Assembly: GCA_017529875.1 (NCBI GenBank)
Contig: JAFXNC010000045.1
Coordinates: 1-64,000 of the forward strand
Length of the DNA stretch: 64,000 nt
Reading direction: 5' to 3'
Origin: Ruminococcus sp.
GTDB taxonomy: Bacteria > Bacillota > Clostridia > Oscillospirales > Ruminococcaceae
The stretch's first letter is position 1. Each line of letters opens with the position of its first letter. This document shows positions 24,517 through 32,180 of the stretch, one piece after another. The notes beneath the pieces were generated by a model that saw only the letters and a list, made by a program, of their open reading frames with translations, searched no databases and was not told where the DNA came from. The translations under genes were made by a program, and so were the position numbers.

Positions 24517-24579
24517 TTACACAACGAATACAGAAATGATACAAATTATTTCATAAATCATACAGTTTATCTCCCGGTA

Positions 24580-24608
24580 TTGACTTGTGCGGGATTTGCT
24601 GTTATTAT
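24580..24608 (+). promoter_or_regulatory. SigA-type promoter for pseudokinase gene
   Basis: TTGACT (24580-24585), 17-bp spacer, TATTAT (24603-24608). A second TTGACA at 24614-24619 lacks a partner -10 at normal distance. Confidence 0.65.
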
Positions 24609-24679
24609 AATTCTTGACATAATGCCCCGCACGGACGGGCGTATTGTCAGGTGCAGAAATTATTATAAGGAGGGTTTGC

Positions 24680-26461
24680 GTGGATACAAGTTTAAAGCTT
24701 TGCATGGGCTGCATGAATGAGCTTGACGAGTCCGGTGTCTGCCATTATTGCAGCTACACCGACGATATTCCTCACCTGCAGTCGTACTTGGCTCCGAGAA
24801 CCGTTCTTGATGACAGATATATCGTCGGTAAGATGCTTTCATACAACGGCGAGGGCGCTTCGTATATTTGCTATGATATGGTAAGGAAATGCAAGGCCGT
24901 TGTGAGGGAGTATATGCCCGATACGCTCTGTGACCGTGAGCGCGGCTCGGCTGTGCTTATCCCCAATCCGGACTGCCTTGCGAAGTACAAGACCTATATG
25001 TCCGAGTTCGCTGATATGAACAAGGTGCTTTCAAGGATGAAGAACCTGTCCCATATCTCGACTCCGCTGGATATTTTCGTTGAGAACAGCACCACCTACG
25101 TTATCCTTGAGTACGTCGAGGGCGTGTCGCTGAAAAAGTTCTTGCAGACCAATACCGGGTATCTTACCTGGAACCGGGTCAAGAAGCTGTTCATGCCGCT
25201 GTTCACTACCCTGAGCATCATACATAACTCCGGCATCATCCACAGGGGTATCTCCCCCGAAAATATCATCGTCACCACCGACGGCGAGCTTAAGCTCACG
25301 GGCTTCTCCATAAGCTCTATCAGGACGTCAAATACCGGGCTCTCGCCGGAGTTCTATTCGGGCTATACCGCTCCCGAGCAGTATACCTCCCTGGCCTATC
25401 AGGGCACCTGGACCGACGTTTATGCCGTGGCAGCCGTGCTTTACAGGATACTTACCGGCTGTATGCCCCTTGACGCCAACACGAGGCTCACCAACGATAC
25501 CCTCGTCCCCGCGTCGAGGATAAACCCCGGCATACCCAACTATGTCTCCAACGTCCTCTCCCATGCTATGGCAGTCAAGGGCGAGGAAAGGATCCAGACT
25601 ATCAACGACTTCGTGACCCAGCTCTTTGACAGGCACTACCAGCTGGAGCATCAGAAGGGCGCCACCCAGACCATACCCATAATCCGCGACCCTGCCTCCG
25701 TTCAGCGCTCCTCCTCCGGCACAAGGAAGGCTCCCTCCAGGGGCAGACAGCAGCAGTCGAGCTCTGTCGCCGTTGCGGTTGCGGTGCTGCTGATAATCGT
25801 GCTGCTGGGTATAGGTGCGTTCATGCTCTATCAGCTGCTGCTGCCGCCGGATAAGGACTCTGTGGGCAGCAATGCCGATTCAACACTCAACTCCGTATAT
25901 GTCCCGGACAGCGAGGCGGATGTCATCACCTCCGAGTCGGTCATAACCGTTTCCTCTCAGGCTGAGGAGGACGAAAACGACCTGGGCACCGGCGCTATCA
26001 TGCCTAATGTTGTGGGCATCAGATACGAGACCGTTGAAAAGCAGCTGGGCAAGCACTTCAAGATCAGACCTGAGTACTTCTACTCCGACGAGGTGGAGAA
26101 GGGTATCATAACCGAGCAGAGCATCCCCGAGAAGACCGAGTACGACCCCGAGCGAAAGAACGAGCTGGTGCTCAAGGTCTGCAAGGGCACCGAGAACGTG
26201 GCTGTTCCGGACTACACCGGCAAGAGCTACACCGATTACTCCAAGCTCCTCGATTCCTACGATATCAAGTACAAGAAGGTAGAGGTCTACTCCGATAACG
26301 TGGCTATCGGCTATGTGGTATCCACCGATATCGGCGTGGGCTACAACGTCAACGTCAAGAACGGAGAGGTGCTGACAGTCAAGGTCTCCAAGGGCAAGAC
26401 CGTCAAGAAGACCACCGCAGACTCCAAGTCCGACAAGAAGGAGACCGAAAAAGCCGAATGA
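24680..26461 (+). CDS. PASTA-domain Ser/Thr pseudokinase with zinc ribbon
   Basis: A 593-residue single-pass protein: zinc ribbon C8/C11/C21/C24, kinase-like domain (about 45-320), membrane helix (about 366-388), and two PASTA repeats (about 430-575) that in PrkC/PknB bind wall fragments. All three catalytic positions are changed: the VAIK Lys is Arg76 (AVVREYMP), the HRD Asp is Gly190 (IIHRGISPENI), and the DFG Asp is Gly208 (LTGFSIS). N195 is kept. I infer a receptor without phosphotransfer. GTG 24680 follows AAGGAGGG. Confidence 0.88.
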   Translation: MDTSLKLCMGCMNELDESGVCHYCSYTDDIPHLQSYLAPRTVLDDRYIVGKMLSYNGEGASYICYDMVRKCKAVVREYMPDTLCDRERGSAVLIPNPDCLAKYKTYMSEFADMNKVLSRMKNLSHISTPLDIFVENSTTYVILEYVEGVSLKKFLQTNTGYLTWNRVKKLFMPLFTTLSIIHNSGIIHRGISPENIIVTTDGELKLTGFSISSIRTSNTGLSPEFYSGYTAPEQYTSLAYQGTWTDVYAVAAVLYRILTGCMPLDANTRLTNDTLVPASRINPGIPNYVSNVLSHAMAVKGEERIQTINDFVTQLFDRHYQLEHQKGATQTIPIIRDPASVQRSSSGTRKAPSRGRQQQSSSVAVAVAVLLIIVLLGIGAFMLYQLLLPPDKDSVGSNADSTLNSVYVPDSEADVITSESVITVSSQAEEDENDLGTGAIMPNVVGIRYETVEKQLGKHFKIRPEYFYSDEVEKGIITEQSIPEKTEYDPERKNELVLKVCKGTENVAVPDYTGKSYTDYSKLLDSYDIKYKKVEVYSDNVAIGYVVSTDIGVGYNVNVKNGEVLTVKVSKGKTVKKTTADSKSDKKETEKAE

Positions 26462-26535
26462 TCCTTGCTTGTGAGTAGGTTGTTTTTAAACTGTTACCAA
26501 AGCATCGAAATCGTTTAAATTTTCTTTAACACCTG

Positions 26536-26573
26536 CATAAACCCTTGACATTGTCAGGGGTTTATGTTATTAT
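26536..26573 (+). promoter_or_regulatory. pfkA promoter overlapped by 31-bp palindrome
   Basis: The promoter is TTGACA (26545-26550), 17-bp spacer, TATTAT (26568-26573). A palindrome spans 26536-26566: arms CATAAACCC and GGGTTTATG, then T-G wobble, then TGACA and TGTCA around a single central T at 26551. All 15 pairs match, one of them as T-G. It covers the -35 box, so a bound dimer would block polymerase; it is a strong candidate operator. Confidence 0.75.
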
Positions 26574-26631
26574 ATGTAATGGTGTCAATTAACAATACAG
26601 GCTGAATTATTTCTTTTTTGGAGGTCTTTTT

Positions 26632-27594
26632 ATGGCTCGTAAGATAGGAATACTCACAAGCGGCGGCGACGCACCCGGAATGAACGCGGTCGTCCGCGCA
26701 GTTGCAAGAGCGGCTTTGGCCAAGGGAATGCAGGTCTGCGGTATCCAGAGAGGATATGTGGGACTGCTCAACGGCGATGTTTTTGAAATGACTTCCCGCA
26801 GCGTGTCGGGCGTTATCAGATACGGCGGGACCTTCCTCTATACTGCAAGATGCCCCGAGTTCAGAACTATGGAGGGCGTCAAGAAGGGTTACGATAAGTG
26901 CAAGGAGCTGGGCCTCGACGGTCTTGTAGTCGTAGGCGGTGACGGTTCCTTCAGAGGCGCAGGAGATCTTTCCTCCCTGGGCATCCCCTGCATCGGTATC
27001 CCCGGAACTATCGACAACGACATCCAGTGCACCGAGTATACTATCGGTTACGATACCGCTATGAATACCGCCATGGAAATGATAGATAAGATCTGTGATA
27101 CCACACAGTCCCATGACCGCTGCTCCGTTATCGAGGTAATGGGCAGACGGGCAGGCTATATCGCTGTAAACGTCGGTATCGCCGTAGGCGCCGAGGCTGT
27201 TATCACCCTCGAGGAGCCCTATGACCTCAACGAGATCGCTCAGAAGATGATCAAGGCCAAGGCAGGCGGCAAGACCCACTTCCTTATCGTCGTTGCCGAG
27301 GGCGTAGGCCAGACCGATGTTATCGCCAGGACCATCCAGGAGATGACCGGCATGGAGTCGAGAGTTACTGTCCTCGGTCATGTTCAGCGCGGCGGCTCGC
27401 CTACTGTAAGAGACAGAGTTCTTGCTACCGAGATGGGCTATCATGCTGTTGAGCTGCTCGATCAGGGCATCGGCAACAGGATCGTCGGCCTCAAGGACGG
27501 CAAGGTATACGATATCGACCTCCAGGAGGGTCTCGCAATGAAGAAACCCTTCATCGACCTGAGATACGATATCCTCAACAAGACAGCATTCTAA
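26632..27594 (+). CDS. pfkA: 6-phosphofructokinase
   Basis: A 320-residue ATP-dependent phosphofructokinase, the committing step of glycolysis. Motifs: nucleotide loop TSGGDAPGMNA near residue 7, RYGGTFLYTARCPEF, VVGGDGSFRGA, and the catalytic GIPGTIDNDI with its essential Asp. MGRRAGY, then LGHVQRGGSP complete the substrate sites. Length is exactly typical. GGAGG precedes the ATG. Codon use (many AGA, CTC, ATC) resembles rpsO and pnp in this window, as expected for high expression. Confidence 0.97.
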   Translation: MARKIGILTSGGDAPGMNAVVRAVARAALAKGMQVCGIQRGYVGLLNGDVFEMTSRSVSGVIRYGGTFLYTARCPEFRTMEGVKKGYDKCKELGLDGLVVVGGDGSFRGAGDLSSLGIPCIGIPGTIDNDIQCTEYTIGYDTAMNTAMEMIDKICDTTQSHDRCSVIEVMGRRAGYIAVNVGIAVGAEAVITLEEPYDLNEIAQKMIKAKAGGKTHFLIVVAEGVGQTDVIARTIQEMTGMESRVTVLGHVQRGGSPTVRDRVLATEMGYHAVELLDQGIGNRIVGLKDGKVYDIDLQEGLAMKKPFIDLRYDILNKTAF

Positions 27595-27635
27595 AAGACA
27601 GCCGTGTAAGGCTGCAGATCAGATCATCGTAAACA

Positions 27636-27732
27636 AAGAGTAGAAGTCTGTGCGTTAAGTGCCCGGAAGACGGGGAGTTGCTTTCGGGACGAAAAGAGTT
27701 ATTCTTGCGATATAGTCTTCGCATCCCGCTTA
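27636..27732 (+). promoter_or_regulatory. Tetrahydrofolate (THF) riboswitch
   Basis: The conserved core of the class I THF riboswitch is present in order: AGAGTAGA (27637-27644), GCGTTAAGTG (27652-27661), GGGGAGTTG, GGGACGAAAAGAG, TTGCGA, and GCATCCCGCTT (27721-27731). The pattern closely follows the structurally characterised Eubacterium siraeum aptamer. It precedes the folate transporter gene, the classic context. In known cases ligand lowers expression. Confidence 0.9.
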
Positions 27733-27750
27733 GTATGATATGAAATCAAG

Positions 27751-27792
27751 ATACCTTCTTTTCTGTCGTATTTTGTGTGGAAAAGGAGGTAT
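27751..27792 (+). promoter_or_regulatory. Shine-Dalgarno-sequestering helix of the THF riboswitch
   Basis: ATACCTTCTTTT (27751-27762) pairs over 12 positions (one T-G wobble) with AAAAGGAGGTAT (27781-27792), which contains the folT ribosome site; the loop is 18 nt. This points to translational control. Since the right arm is followed by TTTTT it might also terminate transcription weakly. Confidence 0.75.
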
Positions 27793-27797
27793 TTTTG

Positions 27798-28364
27798 TTG
27801 GTTAGATCAAAGAATCAAAGAACGAGCATCAGGGTCTTCGGCAGCATCAAGGTACTGGTGGCCTGCTCGCTGTTCGTGGCTATGAGCATCGTGCTGGGCA
27901 AGTTCCTGTCGGTGAAGATAGGCGATAACATCAGGATCAGCTTCGAGAACCTGTCCCTGCTGCTCTCCGGCATACTTTTCGGACCGCTGATCGGTATGCT
28001 CACCGCTGTGGTGGCTGACGTGGTGGGATGCTTCCTTTACGGCTACGCCATAAACCCGATCATCACTTTGGGCGCCGCCTGCGTAGGCTTCTTCGCCGGA
28101 GCCATATCCTGCACCCTTTTCAAGCGCCACCTGATACTGAACGTAACGGTATCGGTCTTCGTGGCACATATCATCGGCTCCATGATAGTCAAGACTATCG
28201 GCCTTTACATCTACTATCCCAATCAGCGCCCGATGCTCCCCTGGAGGATCCCCATATATCTTATCACCGCCACCGTTGAATCCGCGCTGATCTTCGGGCT
28301 TATGAAGAGCAGGATATTCCTGCGTGAGTTTGAAAAGTTCAGGAAGAAACATGACAAGGATTGA
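27798..28364 (+). CDS. folT: Folate ECF transporter S component FolT
   Basis: A 188-residue membrane protein with about six helices, the substrate-binding unit that works with the shared EcfA/A'/T module (not in this window). Typical features are SIKVLVACSLFVAMSIVLGK, LSLLLSGILFGPLIGMLTA and the DVVGCFLYGYAINPIITLGA stretch, which carries folate-type S-component residues. TTG 27798 lies 8 bases after GGAGG; TTG 27795 is an alternative. The THF riboswitch upstream and folC downstream make the folate assignment firm. Confidence 0.92.
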   Translation: MVRSKNQRTSIRVFGSIKVLVACSLFVAMSIVLGKFLSVKIGDNIRISFENLSLLLSGILFGPLIGMLTAVVADVVGCFLYGYAINPIITLGAACVGFFAGAISCTLFKRHLILNVTVSVFVAHIIGSMIVKTIGLYIYYPNQRPMLPWRIPIYLITATVESALIFGLMKSRIFLREFEKFRKKHDKD

Positions 28365-29613
28365 AAAAGCATTATCAATATTGAAGCAAGCATCAAGATC
28401 GGGCAGCAGACCCGGTCTTGAACGCATTTCAGAGCTTTGCGCTCTGCTGGGCGACCCTCAGGACAGGTTCAGAGCCGTCCACGTTGCCGGGACAAACGGC
28501 AAGGGCTCCTTCTGCGCCATGCTGTCATCGGTGCTGGGGGCTCAGGGGTACGGGGTAGGTACATTCTCCTCCCCGGTTATGCTCAGGTACAACGACTGCA
28601 TAAGGCTGGGCGGCGAGCCCGTAAGCGAGGACGTCTTCGCCGGGGCTGTCATCAAGGCCGACAAAGCCTCAGCTCAGATGACTGACAAGCCCACCGAGTT
28701 CGAGCTGCTGACTGCGGCGGCGTTTCTGATCTTCGCGGAGCAGGGCTGCGATTTCGCCGTCATAGAGTGCGGCATGGGCGGGCGAGGGGACTCCACAAAT
28801 GTGCTGAAAGCCCCGGTGCTCTCAGTGATAACCAACGTGACCCTGGATCACTGCGCCTTCCTCGGGGATACCGTCGCCGACATCGCCGCTCAGAAGGCCG
28901 GCATCATCAAGGCCGGAAGGCCGGTGTTCCTCGGCAGGCCGGACAAAGAGGTCTTCGATGTTGTGAAGCGTGAGGCGGACTTGAAAGGCTCTGAGCTTTA
29001 CACGCCTGATGAAGACATCCTCTTCCGCAGTGAAAACGGATTCACTTACCGGGGCAGAGAACTGACCCTCCCCCTCAAAGGCGCATATCAGGCGGAGAAC
29101 CTCAGAAACGTCCTCTCCTGCATCGAGCTGCTTCGCACAGCGGGAGTGAGCATCTCGGATGATGCGGTAGTGCAGGGCATAGCCGCCGTCCGCTGGGAGG
29201 GGAGATTTGAACGCCTTTGGGACGACCCTCCGGTGATCTTCGACGGCGCCCACAACCCCGACGGCATGACAGCCCTCTGCGAGAGCATCAGGACGGCCTT
29301 CCCCGACACCAAGCCTGCCGTGCTCATAGGCGTGCTTTCGGACAAGGACTACCGCCTCTACGCGAAAAAGCTGTGCCCCCTGATCTCACAGGCTTTCACC
29401 ATAACCCCCGATAATCCCCGGGCGCTGCCGGCAAAAAAGCTTGCCGAAGCCCTCAGCTCCGAGGGCATCCCCGCCGGGGCATACCTCTCCATAGGGGAGG
29501 GCTTTGAAGCGGCCTTCGGGCACTGCCGGGAGAGCCGTCTGCCACTGCTGGTGATAGGCTCCCTGTATCTCTACAAGGACATTATCGCGCAAATAAAAAA
29601 TATCTGTAAATAA
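28351..29613 (+). CDS. folC: Folylpolyglutamate synthase / dihydrofolate synthase
   Basis: A 420-residue Mur-ligase-family enzyme that adds glutamate to folates (and may join dihydropteroate to glutamate). The ATP loop is HVAGTNGKGS (G47-S53); also GTFSSPVMLRYNDCIRLGG, CGMGGRGDSTNVL, TNVTLDHCAFLGDT and the C-terminal FDGAHNPDG. The ATG at 28351 lies 14 bases inside the end of folT, showing coupling. Polyglutamylation retains the folate that FolT brings in, so the pair forms a scavenging unit under the riboswitch. Confidence 0.95.
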   Translation: MTRIEKALSILKQASRSGSRPGLERISELCALLGDPQDRFRAVHVAGTNGKGSFCAMLSSVLGAQGYGVGTFSSPVMLRYNDCIRLGGEPVSEDVFAGAVIKADKASAQMTDKPTEFELLTAAAFLIFAEQGCDFAVIECGMGGRGDSTNVLKAPVLSVITNVTLDHCAFLGDTVADIAAQKAGIIKAGRPVFLGRPDKEVFDVVKREADLKGSELYTPDEDILFRSENGFTYRGRELTLPLKGAYQAENLRNVLSCIELLRTAGVSISDDAVVQGIAAVRWEGRFERLWDDPPVIFDGAHNPDGMTALCESIRTAFPDTKPAVLIGVLSDKDYRLYAKKLCPLISQAFTITPDNPRALPAKKLAEALSSEGIPAGAYLSIGEGFEAAFGHCRESRLPLLVIGSLYLYKDIIAQIKNICK

Positions 29614-29627
29614 TAACAAACAGACAC

Positions 29628-29656
29628 TTGATTTTTTATGCACAATGTAGTATAAT
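29628..29656 (+). promoter_or_regulatory. SigA-type promoter for proC
   Basis: TTGATT (29628-29633), 17-bp spacer, TATAAT (29651-29656), 40 bases before the proC start. Confidence 0.78.
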
Positions 29657-29696
29657 AATTCAAGTGTTTATTTTTTCACGTCAGGAGTTGGATCGT

Positions 29697-30497
29697 ATGA
29701 TAAATGTAGGATTTATAGGCGCCGGAAACATGGGCTCGGCTATCATGAAGGGCATCGTTTCCAGCGATATGAGCAAAGAGATCAGCCTTTTCGCCTACGA
29801 CAAGTTCGAGGCTGCCCTCGACAAGGCCAGGGCTATGGGCGTTACCGGCACCGCCGCCGCCGCAGACGTGGTGAAGCAGTGCAAGTATGTGTTCTTCGCT
29901 ATCAAGCCCCAGCAGCTTGACGAGGTGCTGGACGAGGTGGCTAATGATGTCACCGCCGATACCGTGATCGTGTCTATCCTCGCGGGCGTCACCGACGAGT
30001 ACTACGCCAGAAGGACAGTCCCCGGGGCAAAGGTCGTACTTGTCATGCCCAACACACCCTTCCTGCTGGGAGAGGGCGCAACTGCGCTGTCCCGCTCCGA
30101 GAGCGTCACCGATGAGGAATTCGGGCTGGTTCAGAAGATATTCTCCTCCGGCGGCATCAGCAAGGTGATCCCCAAGGACAAGATGAAGGAGATCATCGCC
30201 ATAAACGGCTCATCGCCGGCATTTATATATCTCTATGCAAAGTACTTCGTGGATTATGCCGAGAGCGTGGGCATCGACGGCGAGACTGCCAAGGAGCTTT
30301 TCGCCAAGTCCCTTATCGGCTCCGCAAAGATGCTCACCGACAGCGGCAAGACCGTTGACGAGCTTATCACAATGGTATCCTCCAAGGGCGGCACCACTAT
30401 CGCAGGACTTGAAAAGCTGCGTGAGGGCGGCCTCGGAGATGCTGTGGAGGAATGCTGCAAGGCCTGCACCAAGCGGGCTTACGAGCTGTCCAAGTAA
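29697..30497 (+). CDS. proC: Pyrroline-5-carboxylate reductase
   Basis: A 266-residue NADPH-dependent reductase, last step of proline synthesis. The N-terminus is the dinucleotide fold MINVGFIGAGNMGSAIMKGI. Middle and C-terminal marks include FFAIKPQQLDEVL, VLVMPNTPFLLGEGATALS, INGSSPAFIY and MVSSKGGTTIAGL, the family signature. ATG 29697 directly opens the Rossmann fold and follows CAGGAG. It has its own promoter and is first in a run with two membrane proteins. Confidence 0.96.
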   Translation: MINVGFIGAGNMGSAIMKGIVSSDMSKEISLFAYDKFEAALDKARAMGVTGTAAAADVVKQCKYVFFAIKPQQLDEVLDEVANDVTADTVIVSILAGVTDEYYARRTVPGAKVVLVMPNTPFLLGEGATALSRSESVTDEEFGLVQKIFSSGGISKVIPKDKMKEIIAINGSSPAFIYLYAKYFVDYAESVGIDGETAKELFAKSLIGSAKMLTDSGKTVDELITMVSSKGGTTIAGLEKLREGGLGDAVEECCKACTKRAYELSK

Positions 30498-30556
30498 TAA
30501 ATCCGGCTTGTCTGCATATAGTTTACTGTCAGAGAATTTGCTTTGGAGTGGATCGT

Positions 30557-31153
30557 ATGCAGAACAAAACAGGATCAAGGGATATTGACGCTGCCTTCGC
30601 CGTGATGACCGGCACGCTTCTTTTGGGAGTTGTCCTCGGGGTGATGTGCTACTGCTTCATGTCGGAGGACGCGGCGCGTATCATCTCGGCGGCACAGAGC
30701 GATTACATCGGCTTTCGCCAGAGCGCCGATTTCGCGCAGATACTTCTTGCATCCTTCGGCGTTAGTACGCTGTTTCTGACAGCATTGTTCCTGCTGGGGT
30801 TCTTTGCCTTCGGGCAGCTGCCGGCGCTGTTCGTACTGATGTACCGGGGCAGCGGCCTCGGCATGATACTCTCACAGGCCTACTCCGGCGCCGACGGCAG
30901 CAGGGGAGCGCTCACGGTTCTGATGATAGTCCCGGCCTGCGTGATCTCGTGCTATGCGCTGTGCATCTGCGCCAAGGAATCCGTCAGGATGTCCGGCCGC
31001 CTGCTGCGGCATATGATGTTCAACAAGCCCTTCCCGGGTATGCTTGAATCGGTAAAGAATTACGCAGTGAGGTTCGCGGCCCTTGAAGCCGTGGCTGCTG
31101 TTTCCGCAGCCTGCGACTGCATCTGCTCGGTGCTGCTGGCAGACAGGATATGA
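30557..31153 (+). CDS. SpoIIM-like membrane protein
   Basis: A 198-residue protein with about five membrane helices. LASFGVSTLFLTALFLLGFF and FGQLPALFVLMYRGSGLGMI resemble stage II sporulation protein M, which in Bacillus acts with SpoIID and SpoIIP in septal wall hydrolysis during engulfment. The match is by pattern and topology only, so a broader DUF95-type role is possible. ATG 30557 follows GGAGTGG. It ends 34 bases before the YesL-type gene, likely co-transcribed. Confidence 0.6.
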   Translation: MQNKTGSRDIDAAFAVMTGTLLLGVVLGVMCYCFMSEDAARIISAAQSDYIGFRQSADFAQILLASFGVSTLFLTALFLLGFFAFGQLPALFVLMYRGSGLGMILSQAYSGADGSRGALTVLMIVPACVISCYALCICAKESVRMSGRLLRHMMFNKPFPGMLESVKNYAVRFAALEAVAAVSAACDCICSVLLADRI

Positions 31154-31187
31154 ATACAGGAAAGTTAAAATACAAAGGAGTTTTCAA

Positions 31188-32066
31188 ATGGCATACGATT
31201 ACCGCCCGAGAGGTCTCGCACGGCCTCCCAGAGAGAAAAAAGGCATTTTCAAGTTCTTTGAGATCTACGGACGCCGATTCTGGACGCTCATGGCGCTCAA
31301 CCTTATCTACTCCGTAATCTATATCCCGGTGCTGGTGAGCTGGTATCTGTACACCGAGAGCGGGCGCTATACGCCGTTTCTGCTCTGCATCATCACCGCA
31401 GTGCTTTTCGGACCCTCCACCGCCGCTATGACCAAGGTCTGCCGCAACTACTCACAGGAGCGCAACGCCTTCGTCTTCGCCGACTACATCGACGCCTTCA
31501 AGAAGAATTTCAAGCAGGCGGAGATCATGGGCATCATCGACGTTATCTTCATAGTCGGCCTGATCGTGGCCATCCCCTCCTACTATCAGTGGGCGGAAAA
31601 GGAGAGCTTCATGTATGTGCCGCTGGTGCTGACGCTGAGCTTTACCATAGTGTTCTTCATGATGCACTACTACATCTACCTGATGATCGTCTCCACCACT
31701 CTCCCTCTGAGGAAGATCCTCAGAAACGCCTTCTTCCTGGTGCCCCTGGGGCTGAAATACTCGGTGTTCACCCTGCTCAACTGGATATGGGTGGCTCTGC
31801 TGGTGATACTGCTTTACCCCTATTCTATCTTTATCATGCCTTTCTGGCCCTTCGGATTCCTTTGCTTCGTCAACTGCTTCAACTGCTATCCTGTGATAAG
31901 GAAGTTCGTTATCCAGCCCTACTACGACCAGCGCGGCGAGGACAACCCGGAGTTCGATTACCTTAAAAAGAAGGAAGACGAAGAAGTCTTCGAGGACAAC
32001 CCCGAGCTGGACAAGCCGGTGGAGAAGAAAAAGCAGGCCAAGAAAAAGGGAAAGACTATATCGTAA
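31188..32066 (+). CDS. YesL-type (DUF624) membrane protein
   Basis: A 292-residue protein with about five membrane helices and a charged Lys/Glu-rich C-terminal tail of about 50 residues. The opening FFEIYGRRFWTLMALNLIYS and the AVLFGPSTAAMTKVCRNYS segment fit the DUF624/YesL family, found near sugar-uptake genes in Bacillus but of unknown function. ATG 31188 follows AAAGGAG. The basic tail could bind nucleic acid, ribosomes or acidic lipid; this is a guess. Confidence 0.78.
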   Translation: MAYDYRPRGLARPPREKKGIFKFFEIYGRRFWTLMALNLIYSVIYIPVLVSWYLYTESGRYTPFLLCIITAVLFGPSTAAMTKVCRNYSQERNAFVFADYIDAFKKNFKQAEIMGIIDVIFIVGLIVAIPSYYQWAEKESFMYVPLVLTLSFTIVFFMMHYYIYLMIVSTTLPLRKILRNAFFLVPLGLKYSVFTLLNWIWVALLVILLYPYSIFIMPFWPFGFLCFVNCFNCYPVIRKFVIQPYYDQRGEDNPEFDYLKKKEDEEVFEDNPELDKPVEKKKQAKKKGKTIS

Positions 32067-32071
32067 AAAAC

Positions 32072-32100
32072 AAGCCGCAGGCGGAGGTCTGCGGCTTTGT
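32072..32100 (+). terminator. Probable weak terminator after YesL-type gene
   Basis: AAGCCGCAG (32072-32080) pairs with CTGCGGCTT (32089-32097), but only a short T-containing tail follows. Confidence 0.5.
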
Positions 32101-32130
32101 AAATTGTTTGTGAACAGTACCGTTCCCGGC

Positions 32131-32161
32131 TTGACTGTTACGTTACGGAACAGCGTATAAT
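32131..32161 (+). promoter_or_regulatory. MerR-type promoter and operator (19-bp spacer)
   Basis: TTGACT (32131-32136) and TATAAT (32156-32161) are separated by 19 bp, the overlong spacing that MerR regulators correct by bending DNA. Filling the spacer is a 19-bp palindrome CTGTTACGTTACGGAACAG (32135-32153), eight of nine pairs matched around T32144. It stands 20 bases before a MerR gene, so autoregulation is very likely. Confidence 0.82.
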
Positions 32162-32180
32162 AAGGGTCGAGGTGATCGAA

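Noticed and set aside
24614-24619. Second TTGACA upstream of the pseudokinase as its promoter
   Set aside because: No -10 at 16-19 bp; the upstream TTGACT/TATTAT pair fits better.
27599-27614. Hairpin CAGCC/GGCTG just after pfkA as a terminator
   Set aside because: Only 5 bp and no T-run follows; transcription may continue into the riboswitch region or end elsewhere.
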